Part shown: positions 35,221 through 45,141 of the stretch, piece by piece
Layout: the number at the start of each line of letters is the position of its first letter
Position numbering within the stretch: position 1 is the stretch's first letter
DNA from: an uncultured Dehalococcoidia bacterium
GTDB taxonomy: Bacteria; Chloroflexota; Dehalococcoidia; Lucifugimonadales; Lucifugimonadaceae
Direction: 5' to 3'
Length of the DNA: 64,000 nucleotides
Assembly: GCA_958295935.1 (NCBI GenBank)
Contig: OY282385.1
Span: forward strand, 1,054,001-1,118,000
Translations under genes and position numbers: made by a program
The notes under the pieces: model-generated
Seen by the model: only the letters and a program-made list of their open reading frames with translations
What the model was told of the DNA's origin: nothing
Databases searched by the model: none

Positions 35221-38200
35221 ATGGCCTCAAACCCACTCCTCCAATACAAACGCGCGCTCCGGGCCAACCTGAACGCCGGACAACACACCGAGCATACCCA
35301 CAGGCCCGCGCTCAAGTCCCTCATAGAGCAGCTCGACCCCGGCCTTACGGCTACCAACGAGCCCGGTAAATCCGACTACGGCGCGCCCGACTACTCCATC
35401 GCCAGGCGAACGGCCGCTCAGAATCTGAACATCGGTTACGTCGAGGCCAAACAGCTCGGTACGCCGCTGGACCCTATACATACCGATAGCTATCGCACAA
35501 ACCCAAACACTCCCAACGGCAGACAACTGAAACGCTACCGGGAGGCCCTCCAAAACCTGCTCATAACCAACTACCTGGACTTCAAGTGGTACCGCGACGG
35601 TGAGCACAGGCTATCGGCCCGGCTCGCTGCCGTAGATCAGTCAGGCGGCCTTGCCCGCGTACAGGGAGGCGAAGCGGACGCGGCCGACCTTCTAAATGGC
35701 TTCCTCGCTCAATCCCCCATCGAAATCAGCAACCCCGAGGATCTCGCCAAACGCATGGCGCGCCTCGCCCACCTCATACGAGACATCGTCGTCAACGCAA
35801 GGCGCCGAGAATCCTCCCCACTTCTGCACGGGCTGCACAAAACCTTCCGGCAAGTCCTGATACCAAGCCTCTCAACAGAGGACTTCGCGGATATGTACGC
35901 CCAGACACTCACGTACGGACTGTTCGCAGCCCGCATCGAGCACGACCGTTCCGGAGAACCTTTCACACGTACCGCGGCAGCATTCAAAATACCGCGCACC
36001 AACCCATTCCTGCGCCGCCTCTTCAGCGCCATAGCCGGACCAGACCTTGAAGATGAGCCGTACGTGGGAATCGTCAACGACCTCGTACAAACCCTCGACC
36101 ACACAGACGTCGCCAGCGTCCTTGAGCGCTTTGGAAGAAACACGGCACAGCATGACCCCGTCGTTCACTTCTACGAAACTTTCCTCAGAGCCTACGATCC
36201 CGAAATCCGAGAACTGCGAGGGGTGTACTACACACCCGCCCCGGTCGTCTCATACGTCGTTCGATCCGTGGACCGCATACTGAAAAAACGGTTTGACCTG
36301 CCTGACGGCCTCGCAGACTCTTCGCACCTCTCCACACCGGAAGAAGCTACCCGCCAAGGGGATGCTCGCCATCGAGCTCTGATTCTCGACCCCTCATGCG
36401 GTACGGGCGCTTTCCTGTACTCCGTGATCGACCTCATCCGAGAACGTATTGCCAGAGGCAACCTCGGCCTTTGGACGGCTTACGTCAAGGAGAGACTGTT
36501 GCCCCGCCTGTTCGGCTTTGAACTACTCATGGCCCCGTACGCCGTCGCACATCTCAGACTCGCCATGCAACTCGCCGCCAGAGACAAGCCTGAAGAGAGC
36601 CGCAGCAGCCTCGCATATGACTTCGCATCGGACGACCGCTTGCAGGTCTACCTCACCAACTCCCTCGACGAGGCCCAAAAGAGGGCCGAACTGCTCATGG
36701 CATCCTTCATCGCAGATGAAGCCAATGAAGCATCCAGGATCAAGCGAGACCTGCCCGTAATGGTCGTGCTCGGAAATCCACCCTACTCAGGACACTCAGC
36801 CAACGACAGCAGAAGAAACGGCGAGCTCACCTGGATAGGAAAGCTCATCGAGGATTACAAGAGCGTAGACGGCAACCCCCTGGGAGAAAGAAATCCCAAG
36901 TGGCTACAGGACGACTACGTCAAGTTCATTCGCTTTGGACAATGGCGCATAGATGCCACAGGCGCAGGCGTGCTCGCTTTCGTCACCAACCACGGATACC
37001 TCGAAAATCCAACCTTCCGAGGCATGAGGGCCAGCCTCATGAAGTCATTTGACGAAATTTACTTGCTCGACCTCCATGGCAACGCGCGCAGGAAAGAGAC
37101 CGCCCCGGACAGCGAACCGGATCAGAACGTCTTTGACATTCAGCAGGGAGTAGCCATCGGTATATTCATCAAGCGGGCCCAACCGGAAAGCCACACCCGG
37201 GTACTACACGCAGACTTGTGGGGCAACCGCGACGCCAAGTACCAATGGCTCCATCAAAATGACGTCACCTCGACTGAATGGAAAAGATTGGAGCCTGAAA
37301 GTCCACAGTACCTCTTTTCTCACGTTTCACACGATAGACAGACCGAGTACCGGAAGGGCGTACCGGTAACAGAGATGTTCCCCATAAGCTCAGTAGGCAT
37401 TGTAACCGCACGAGACAAATTGACCATCCAATGGTCGAGAAAGGAAATGATGGACGTCGTAAGGGACTTCGCATCATTGCCGCCTGAATCCGCCAGAGAT
37501 ATCTATACCCTCGGAAAAGATGCTCAAGACTGGAAGGTTCAACTCGCGCAGGATGATCTGAACGAATCAAGCATAAGCGAAGAGCGCGTTACCCCGGTCC
37601 TCTACCGGCCATTCGACACGCGCTACACCTACTACACCGGCAGATCTCGAGGCTTCATATGCAGACCGCGCTTAAAGGTAATGCGCCACGTGATGGCAGG
37701 AGAAAATATGGCTCTTTGCATTGGCAGGGCAGGACAGGTGATTGGTTCACCAATATGGGATATACTATTTTGCACGAATAGCCTCTCCGAATTTAACCTG
37801 TTTCGGCGTGGAGGCAACAATATATTCCCCTTATACATATACCCGTCAAGGCAGGAAGTCGCTGCGGGACTCTACAGCCCACAGGACCGCCGGCCCAACC
37901 TCTCCCCAGCATTCGTCGCCCGGCTCCAAGAAGCCACAGGGCTGAAATTTATCCCTGACGAGCGGGGAGACTTACGTAGAACCATCGGCCCCAAAGACAT
38001 CTTTCACTACGTCTACGCCATCCTGCACTCCCCCACTTACCGGAGACGTTACGCCGACTTTCTGAAGAACGACTTCCCCAGAATACCCGAAACACAGGAC
38101 CGTCAGCTTTTCGCCGACCTGGCCGCGCTAGGCGAAAACCTCGTGGATACCCACCTGCTACAGGCAAGAGACGTCACCGGGAGCACGATCAACTACCCGG

Positions 38201-38544
38201 TTCCAGGTTCTAACGAGGTGGAACCGGGGCATCCGCGTTACATTCCGCCGGGACGCGCCGACCCGCCGCTCAGCAAGCCCGCGCACACAGGACGCGTCTA
38301 CCTCAACGCCGCCCACCGCCAGACAGGCAGCCCAGGCCAATACTTTGAAAACATCCCCCCGGAGGTATGGGACTTCACCATCGGAGGATACCGAGTATGC
38401 GAAAAATGGCTCAGGGACCGACGAAACCGATCCCTCGCCTACGACGAAATACAGACTTACAAGAAAATCGTCGAATCACTCGGCAGCACGATACGCCTTA
38501 TGTCGCAAATAGACGGCGTAATACAGAAATGGCCGATGACCTGA
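35221..38544 (+). CDS. Type ISP/IIG restriction-modification enzyme (nuclease, N6-adenine methylase, specificity in one chain)
   Basis: 1107 aa. N-terminal PD-(D/E)xK nuclease candidate: GAPDYSI (PD at 56-57) and YVEAKQLG (E75-A-K77). A helical coupler runs to about 320. The methylase has motif I ILDPSCGTGAFLY and motif IV VVLGNPPYSGHS. Between and after these lie FGFELLMAPYAVAHLRLAMQL and AFVTNHGYLENPTFRGMRASL, typical of type ISP and DISARM/BREX-like methylases. The C-terminal half has VTPVLYRPFDTRYTYYTG and DIFHYVYAILHSPTYRRRYADFLKNDFPRIP, the specificity part. A single protein could thus recognise, methylate and cut. It sits alone between gap and eno, with ordinary high GC up to about 37 kb and a somewhat lower GC stretch near 37.7 kb. 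No helicase motif was found. Confidence 0.9.
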   Translation: MASNPLLQYKRALRANLNAGQHTEHTHRPALKSLIEQLDPGLTATNEPGKSDYGAPDYSIARRTAAQNLNIGYVEAKQLGTPLDPIHTDSYRTNPNTPNGRQLKRYREALQNLLITNYLDFKWYRDGEHRLSARLAAVDQSGGLARVQGGEADAADLLNGFLAQSPIEISNPEDLAKRMARLAHLIRDIVVNARRRESSPLLHGLHKTFRQVLIPSLSTEDFADMYAQTLTYGLFAARIEHDRSGEPFTRTAAAFKIPRTNPFLRRLFSAIAGPDLEDEPYVGIVNDLVQTLDHTDVASVLERFGRNTAQHDPVVHFYETFLRAYDPEIRELRGVYYTPAPVVSYVVRSVDRILKKRFDLPDGLADSSHLSTPEEATRQGDARHRALILDPSCGTGAFLYSVIDLIRERIARGNLGLWTAYVKERLLPRLFGFELLMAPYAVAHLRLAMQLAARDKPEESRSSLAYDFASDDRLQVYLTNSLDEAQKRAELLMASFIADEANEASRIKRDLPVMVVLGNPPYSGHSANDSRRNGELTWIGKLIEDYKSVDGNPLGERNPKWLQDDYVKFIRFGQWRIDATGAGVLAFVTNHGYLENPTFRGMRASLMKSFDEIYLLDLHGNARRKETAPDSEPDQNVFDIQQGVAIGIFIKRAQPESHTRVLHADLWGNRDAKYQWLHQNDVTSTEWKRLEPESPQYLFSHVSHDRQTEYRKGVPVTEMFPISSVGIVTARDKLTIQWSRKEMMDVVRDFASLPPESARDIYTLGKDAQDWKVQLAQDDLNESSISEERVTPVLYRPFDTRYTYYTGRSRGFICRPRLKVMRHVMAGENMALCIGRAGQVIGSPIWDILFCTNSLSEFNLFRRGGNNIFPLYIYPSRQEVAAGLYSPQDRRPNLSPAFVARLQEATGLKFIPDERGDLRRTIGPKDIFHYVYAILHSPTYRRRYADFLKNDFPRIPETQDRQLFADLAALGENLVDTHLLQARDVTGSTINYPVPGSNEVEPGHPRYIPPGRADPPLSKPAHTGRVYLNAAHRQTGSPGQYFENIPPEVWDFTIGGYRVCEKWLRDRRNRSLAYDEIQTYKKIVESLGSTIRLMSQIDGVIQKWPMT

Positions 38545-38664
38545 CCGCAATACAACCCCCTTCTCCGCACTACCCCGGCCGGCTCAGCCAGCCCGGCACA
38601 CTCCGCACAACCTCCCTGAAATTTCACCCCTCATAGTTTGGATCCCCTTGACGCGCGGAGCCGC

Positions 38665-40050
<1,386 letters not shown>

Positions 40051-40548
40051 TCAACCCCTGCTCGCCGCGGCCATGGCCTTGTTAACGGCGTCCTCCGGCG
40101 TCGCGGCAAGAACCATCCCGCTGCCCGTATCGTCGGGTGGATCAAGCCTCCACGTCTTGAGACCGATCACCGGTTTGTGCTCCGAAAGGGCGTGGCCAAT
40201 CTCCGAAAGCGTTCCGTAAGCCCCGGAAATGGCGATCACCGCCGCGCCGGCCTTCACCACAATGGCGTTCCGGGCGTGGCCGAGACCGGTGGGAATAGGT
40301 ACGTCAACCCACTGATTGGCGGCCTTCGGGTCAGATCCCGGCAGAATGCCCACCGTGCGGCCCCCGACCGACTTCGCACCGCGGCAAACAGCCTCCATCA
40401 CCCCTTCCAAACCTCCGCAAACCACCGTCGCCCCGCGCAGCGCCAGCAAACGGCCCACCTCATCAGCCAAAACCATTGAATCCGGCGAGGCGTCGACCCC
40501 CCGACCGATCACGCTTATCTGGACCTGCCGGCCTATCCCCGCCTTCAC
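40051..40548 (-). CDS. LOG-like (TIGR00725 family) nucleotide-binding protein
   Basis: 165 aa. Rossmann-like fold of the lysine-decarboxylase-like/LOG group: ISVIGRGVD, LLALRGATVVCGGLEGVMEAVCRGAKSVGGRTVGILPG, and GAAVIAISGAYGTLSEIGHALSEHKPVIGL. The GGLEGVMEA and GAYGTLSE segments correspond to the GGGxxGLMG and PGGxGTxxE motifs of LOG phosphoribohydrolases, with substitutions that leave activity open. It follows rph by 4 nt and precedes eno. Confidence 0.85.
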   Translation of the reverse strand: MKAGIGRQVQISVIGRGVDASPDSMVLADEVGRLLALRGATVVCGGLEGVMEAVCRGAKSVGGRTVGILPGSDPKAANQWVDVPIPTGLGHARNAIVVKAGAAVIAISGAYGTLSEIGHALSEHKPVIGLKTWRLDPPDDTGSGMVLAATPEDAVNKAMAAASRG

Positions 40549-40552
40549 GTGC

Positions 40553-41272
40553 CTAACCTGTCACCGCGCGCTGGGCGGCGAGGCGATTCTCAACGCCAAT
40601 CCTGCCCAGCTCCAAAAGGCGGTCCAGTCTCTCCCGACTGAAAGCCGCACCCTCCGCGGCTCCCTGCACTTCAACATAATTGAAGTCCCCGGTCATAACT
40701 ATATTCATGTCAACCTCCGCCGAAGAATCCTCTTCGTACGTGAGGTCAAGCATCTCCACGCCGTCCACCGCACCCACGCTCACAGCCGCTACCTGCGAGG
40801 TCAGCGGCAGACGTTCGAACATCCCCGCCAGCGTCATCCGCTCCAGAGCGCAGCGCAGCGCCACGTAGCCGCCCGTGATTGCAGCCGTCCTCGTGCCGCC
40901 GTCCGCGCGCAAGACGTCGCAGTCGATAGTCACTGTATTTTCCCCAAGCGCAACCATATCGGTTACCGACCGAAGAGCCCTGCCCGTCATCCGCTGTATC
41001 TCCTGCGACCTGCCCGACGGACGGCCCCTCAACCCCTCTCGCGGAACGCGCTCGCCGCTAGACCTCGGCAGCATAGCGTACTCAGCCGTAACCCATCCCG
41101 AGCCGCTCCCTCTACGCCACGCCGGCACTCCAGGGGACACGGTGGCGGTGCAGATGACGTGCGTATCGCCCGTCTCGATGAGCGCAGACCCCTCGGCCAT
41201 GGGCATGAATCCCGGCGTTATCCTCGCCGGCCTGGGCTGCTCCGATGAGCGACCGTCCTTCCGGATCAACAT
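40553..41272 (-). CDS. rph: Ribonuclease PH
   Basis: 239 aa from ATG 41272 (MLIRKDGRSSEQPRPA, the normal N-terminus); a TTG 30 nt upstream would add 10 residues. Phosphorolytic 3'-5' exoribonuclease that trims tRNA precursors. Blocks: ALIETGDTHVICTATVSPGVP, GWVTAEYAMLPRSSGER, GRSQEIQRMTGRALRS, TIDCDVLRADGGTRTAAITGGYVAL and DLTYEEDSSAEVDMNIVMT. Length and motifs are complete. Confidence 0.95.
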   Translation of the reverse strand: MLIRKDGRSSEQPRPARITPGFMPMAEGSALIETGDTHVICTATVSPGVPAWRRGSGSGWVTAEYAMLPRSSGERVPREGLRGRPSGRSQEIQRMTGRALRSVTDMVALGENTVTIDCDVLRADGGTRTAAITGGYVALRCALERMTLAGMFERLPLTSQVAAVSVGAVDGVEMLDLTYEEDSSAEVDMNIVMTGDFNYVEVQGAAEGAAFSRERLDRLLELGRIGVENRLAAQRAVTG

Positions 41273-41574
41273 GCCATGAAACCAATCTGCTTCACCCGTC
41301 AATCACCCATCGCCAAGACGACGTAGGCCCAAACGGTTCATGCCTCCCGCCGCGGCACGTCTTATGCCTTCTCCTGCGAGGGCCTTCTGGGGTATTGAAG
41401 AAACCTGGAGCGATGCCCGCCCCAGGGTTCTCATGCAACGTGCAAGAGGTTATAGACCCTCTCGCACTTGCCCTCGCTGCAACCGCGAGAGCCTATGCAG
41501 TGGCTCAAGCGGCCCCAGGAAGCCCCTTCGGGCAGTTACCGGCCTACCCCTTTGCTGAGAAAGGGACCCTCAAG
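41273..41574. other. 302-nt gap with clustered inverted repeats, possible structured RNA
   Basis: No credible gene. Short stems follow one another: 41402-41408 with 41422-41429 (one bulge), 41459-41465 with 41485-41491 (CTCTCGC/GCGAGAG), 41489-41493 with 41502-41506, 41522-41525 with 41530-41533 (GCCC-CTTC-GGGC), 41548-41553 with 41560-41565 (CCCTTT/AAAGGG) and 41567-41572 with 41584-41589 (CCCTCA/TGAGGG, over the stop of the next gene). No U run marks a terminator. Features of tmRNA, RNase P RNA, SRP RNA and T-box were looked for and not found. Confidence 0.3.
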
Positions 41575-42183
41575 CTAGTTGACTGAGGGCGAAGACGCCG
41601 CGTGTGACGCGTTCCGGCTGTCGAGGGTGTCGATACCGCTTCTCACCTGGCCAAGCGTGTCGGCGATACGCTCCTCAAGGGTAAACAACACCTCGCGAGC
41701 GTAGTTGTCAGCGCCACGGCGCCGCTCCTCAGCCTCATTCGCAGCAGCGGATATGATGCCGTTCACCTGCTGCTCCGCGTCAGCGATGATCCGGGCGGAC
41801 TTCTCTTCGGCTTCCTGGAGAACCGCAGCAGACTCCATCTGGCCCTTCCGTACCACCTCAGTGTCCTTGACCATATTTCTGGCCTGCTCACGTGCAGAAT
41901 CCAGCGATGCCGTGCTCTGCTCTTCAGCCAACTGACGGATGGTGGTCGCCTCCTCATCCGCGTAGGTGCGAATACGGCGGGCCTCCAACTCAGCCTGCTT
42001 GATTATCGCCTCCTTCTGCCTCAGCACGGCCTCCGCCTCGTTGATGTGATCAGGCAACCCTGCCCTGATGTCTTTCAGTACCTGACCGATCGTGTCGATA
42101 CTCACCAACGTCCGTGACGTGCCGGGCACTCTGCCGCCGGCTATGACCGTCTCAAGTTTGTCGAGATGCGTTCCAATGGACAT
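41575..42183 (-). CDS. DivIVA/F0-b-like coiled-coil protein
   Basis: 202 aa from ATG 42183 (MSIGTHLDKLETVIAGG), which has GGAGG 6 nt before it; another ATG four codons upstream is less well placed. Residues 50-170 are a long, charged coiled coil (EAEAVLRQKEAIIKQAELEARRIRTYADEEATTIRQLAEEQ and on), then LFTLEERIADTLGQVRSGIDTL. Such proteins occur next to coaD and rsmD in several bacteria and resemble DivIVA-type or ATP-synthase b-subunit-type scaffold proteins. There is no membrane helix. Function unknown; a cell-pole or division scaffold is one guess. Confidence 0.75.
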   Translation of the reverse strand: MSIGTHLDKLETVIAGGRVPGTSRTLVSIDTIGQVLKDIRAGLPDHINEAEAVLRQKEAIIKQAELEARRIRTYADEEATTIRQLAEEQSTASLDSAREQARNMVKDTEVVRKGQMESAAVLQEAEEKSARIIADAEQQVNGIISAAANEAEERRRGADNYAREVLFTLEERIADTLGQVRSGIDTLDSRNASHAASSPSVN

Positions 42184-42230
42184 GCTTGCCTCCATGTATG
42201 GAAAAACCTATCGAATCCACTGTGTGAAAT

Positions 42231-42734
42231 TCAAGTAGTGGCAGGGGGCGAAACTCCCAATCTTTGATAAAGAGGACCCATCACGTGGGCAGGGACGAAG
42301 TCGCTAACGTCGCCCCCAAGCGCCGCTATCTCCTTGACCCGTGTGGAACTGACGAACTGATACTCGATAGAACTCAGCAGGCAGGCAGTCTCCACTCCGG
42401 GCAGCAACCGCCTGTTCATGAGAGCCATCTCCCGCTCGTACTCGAAGTCGCTCCCTATACGAAGACCGCGCACGATGACCGTCGCATTCACCCGATGCGC
42501 CAACTCCACCAGCAACCCGCCAAACGGCTGCACCTCGGCGTTTCTTACGTGACTCGTGGCCTCACGGAGCATCTCAACCCGCTCGTCTACCGTAAACGTC
42601 AGCCCTTTCGGAGGATCCGTATAGACCCCAACCACCAACTCGTCGAAGATCCGCGCAGCCCTGTCCACCATGTCAACGTGGCCCACGGTGACCGGGTCGA
42701 ACGTGCCGGGGTAAACGGCGGTTACGAAGGTCAT
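42231..42734 (-). CDS. coaD: Phosphopantetheine adenylyltransferase
   Basis: 167 aa. Nucleotidyltransferase fold with AVYPGTFDPVTVGHVDMVDRAARIFDE (the T/HxGH site), FGGLLVELAHRVNATVIVRGLRIGSDFEYEREMALMNR and SSIEYQFVSSTRVKEIAALGGDVSDFVP. It makes dephospho-CoA from phosphopantetheine and ATP. The start overlaps rsmD by 4 nt (ATGA), the usual rsmD-coaD pair. Confidence 0.96.
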   Translation of the reverse strand: MTFVTAVYPGTFDPVTVGHVDMVDRAARIFDELVVGVYTDPPKGLTFTVDERVEMLREATSHVRNAEVQPFGGLLVELAHRVNATVIVRGLRIGSDFEYEREMALMNRRLLPGVETACLLSSIEYQFVSSTRVKEIAALGGDVSDFVPAHVMGPLYQRLGVSPPATT

Positions 42735-43324
42735 GGATTCACGTCGGGCTGCGAAACGCCGAGCCCCTCAGTCTTGCGATAAACGCTCACGGCCGAATCG
42801 CCGTACCGACGGCGAGACGTTAGCCTGACGCCCGGCAGGTCTGCAGACGGCTCGCTGCGAGCAGAGTGTTCCAGGTACACCACGGCGTTCATCTTGAGGA
42901 GCCCCCGGTCGGTCAACCGGCCCAGCAAGCGCTCGAACGGGTTGAGAATGTATGGCGGATCTGCAAACACCAGGTCAAACTCGTCATCCAGCGTCCCCAG
43001 AACGGAAATAGCGTCTCCCCGACGTACGGCCGAGTTATCGCCAAAGCCTTCTTTCAGCAACGCCTGCTTCACGCGTCCACAAAGACGCCCATCTTGCTCG
43101 ACGAACACAGCGCGCCGCGCACCCCTGCGCAGCGCCTCGATGCCAAACGCGCCGGTGCCCGCGTAGATATCCGCTACGCACCTGCCGCGCACACCGTCCG
43201 GACCAAGCATAGAGAACAACGCGCCCAGAACCCGCCCCGTAGTGGGACGCAATCGTTCATTCGCACGCCGCCTAAAACGGCCTGATCTCGGCCCGAGCAC
43301 CATTGGCCTCCATGCCCGGCGCAC
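42731..43324 (-). CDS. rsmD: 16S rRNA (guanine966-N2)-methyltransferase RsmD
   Basis: 197 aa; ATG at 43324 or the internal ATG seven codons later. Motifs: RPTTGRVLGALFSML, VADIYAGTGAFGIEALRRGARRAVFVEQD (SAM site), and FDLVFADPPYILNPFERLL with the catalytic DPPY. It methylates G966 of 16S rRNA. Coupled to coaD downstream. Confidence 0.93.
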   Translation of the reverse strand: MRRAWRPMVLGPRSGRFRRRANERLRPTTGRVLGALFSMLGPDGVRGRCVADIYAGTGAFGIEALRRGARRAVFVEQDGRLCGRVKQALLKEGFGDNSAVRRGDAISVLGTLDDEFDLVFADPPYILNPFERLLGRLTDRGLLKMNAVVYLEHSARSEPSADLPGVRLTSRRRYGDSAVSVYRKTEGLGVSQPDVNP

Positions 43325-43602
43325 CGGACACGTCGGATTATTCCGCCGCCTGCTACCAGCCGCAATGATGCCGCGAGGCGTATTTGCGCAGATTTACACG
43401 CCGCACACCGCGCTGAAAGCGACCAGAGGCCATCCCGACATACAGCCCCGAACTGGGCATAGAATTGTCACAAGACCTTTGCCATGACCGGACGGCCCAG
43501 GCAGGCGACCGGATTCGAGCGTGAGCCGCGCCCAGGCAAGATCTTATCCGGACGGGCGCGCCGGACAACACCCCGGAACACACGATTCATCAATGCGGAA
43601 AC

Positions 43603-45129
43603 ATGAACGAAAAACGGATTGAGCCGTCAGCCCAGGCAGAAAACCGCCTGACGCAGGACCGGCTACAGAAACTGAAAGAACTGAAAGAACGCGGGGTAGA
43701 CCCATACCCCGTCAGGTACCGCCGTTCCCACACCATCGCCGAGGCCAAGCAGATGTTCGAGGCCCTCGAAGCGCAACCGGACCGCGCAGGAGACAGCGGC
43801 GCCAAGACCGGCGAAGTGCGCGTGGCCGGACGCATCATGGCCCGGCGCGGTTTGGGCAAGGCATCCTTCATCGACCTGAAAGACGGCTCCGGCCGTATGC
43901 AGGCGCACCTGCGCGCAGACGTGTTGCAGGGCGAATATGAACTGCTCGACCTGCTCGACCTCGGCGACATAATCGGCGTGAAAGGCCCGGTCTTCCGCAC
44001 GAGGCGAGGCGAGGTTAGCGTCGAGGCAACCTCGCTAACCGTCCTCACAAAAGCGATACGGCCACTGCCGGACAAGTGGGCGGGACTCAAGGACACCGAA
44101 GCGCGATACAGGCAGCGCTACCTCGACCTGATAGCAAACGACCGCGCCGCACGCAACGCCCGGATGAGGTCGGAAGTCGTGGCCAGTATGCGCCGCTTCC
44201 TCCACCAAAGAGGTTTCATCGAGGTGGAAACCCCCGTGCTCGTATCGGTCGCCGCCGGAGCCATGGCACGCCCGTTCCATACTCACCACAACGCCCTTGG
44301 ACGAGACCTATACCTGCGAATCGCTACCGAACTGTACCTGAAGAGGCTCGTCGTAGGCGGGATCGAAAAGGTGTTCGAAATCGGACGCGTCTTTCGCAAC
44401 GAGGGCATCGACCACGACCACAACCCGGAGTTCACGACCCTGGAGAGCTACGAAGCCTTCGCGGACTACAACGACGTAATGGACATGGTCGAGCAAATGG
44501 TGGCCGCCATAGCCGACGAGGTCACAGGATCCCCGATCATCGCATCCAGCAGGGGCGAAGGACCGGAAATCGACCTCACCCCACCATGGCCACGCATCGA
44601 CCTGAGGGAGGAAATCATCAGACGCACCGGCATAGACTTCCTCCAACAGGACGATACCGATTCCCTCGCCAACGCTATGCGCGAACAGGGAATATACGTA
44701 GAGGAAGGCTCCACCTGGGGGAGACTGCTCGACAAGGTCATCTCAACGGAGGTGGAACCGCGAATCGTACAACCCGCGTTCCTCGTGGACTATCCACTCA
44801 GAATGTCACCCCTGGCGAGGCACAAGCCCGGAACGGAAGGCATCGTAGAGCGGTTCGAGGTTTTCGCAATGGGAAGCGAACTGGCAAACGCTTTCACCGA
44901 GCTGAACGACCCGGTAGAGCAGAGAGTGCGTTTCGAAGAGCAAGAACGGCTGCGGATGGAGGCCGGTGAGGACGAAGCCGACCGCCTGGACGAAGACTTT
45001 CTCGTCGCGGTCGAGCACGGCATGCCCCCCACCGGAGGCCTGGGAATGGGCATAGACCGACTGACCATGCTCATCGCCGGCGAAGACTCCATCAGGGAAA
45101 CACTGCTCTTCCCGCAACTCAGGACGTAA
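43603..45129 (+). CDS. lysS: Lysyl-tRNA synthetase, class II
   Basis: 508 aa. OB-fold anticodon domain (VRVAGRIMARRGLGKASFIDLKDGSG), then the class II core: RSEVVASMRRFLHQRGFIEVETPVL (motif 1 region), FEIGRVFRNEGIDHDHNPEFTTLE (motif 2) and PTGGLGMGIDRLTMLI (motif 3). SPLARHKPG and VERFEVFAMGSELANAFTELNDP are characteristic of LysRS. It charges tRNA-Lys. It stands 12 nt before serS, so the two synthetases form an operon; the 278-nt gap to rsmD holds the divergent control region. Confidence 0.97.
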   Translation: MNEKRIEPSAQAENRLTQDRLQKLKELKERGVDPYPVRYRRSHTIAEAKQMFEALEAQPDRAGDSGAKTGEVRVAGRIMARRGLGKASFIDLKDGSGRMQAHLRADVLQGEYELLDLLDLGDIIGVKGPVFRTRRGEVSVEATSLTVLTKAIRPLPDKWAGLKDTEARYRQRYLDLIANDRAARNARMRSEVVASMRRFLHQRGFIEVETPVLVSVAAGAMARPFHTHHNALGRDLYLRIATELYLKRLVVGGIEKVFEIGRVFRNEGIDHDHNPEFTTLESYEAFADYNDVMDMVEQMVAAIADEVTGSPIIASSRGEGPEIDLTPPWPRIDLREEIIRRTGIDFLQQDDTDSLANAMREQGIYVEEGSTWGRLLDKVISTEVEPRIVQPAFLVDYPLRMSPLARHKPGTEGIVERFEVFAMGSELANAFTELNDPVEQRVRFEEQERLRMEAGEDEADRLDEDFLVAVEHGMPPTGGLGMGIDRLTMLIAGEDSIRETLLFPQLRT

Positions 45130-45141
45130 GGGAACGCACCC

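Noticed and set aside
41273-41574. tmRNA, RNase P RNA, SRP RNA or T-box in the structured gap
   Set aside because: None of their conserved core sequences was found on either strand; left as an unassigned structured region.
43325-43602. Small gene or tRNA in the lysS upstream gap
   Set aside because: The open frames here have no recognisable content and no cloverleaf could be drawn around the gattcgagc stretch.
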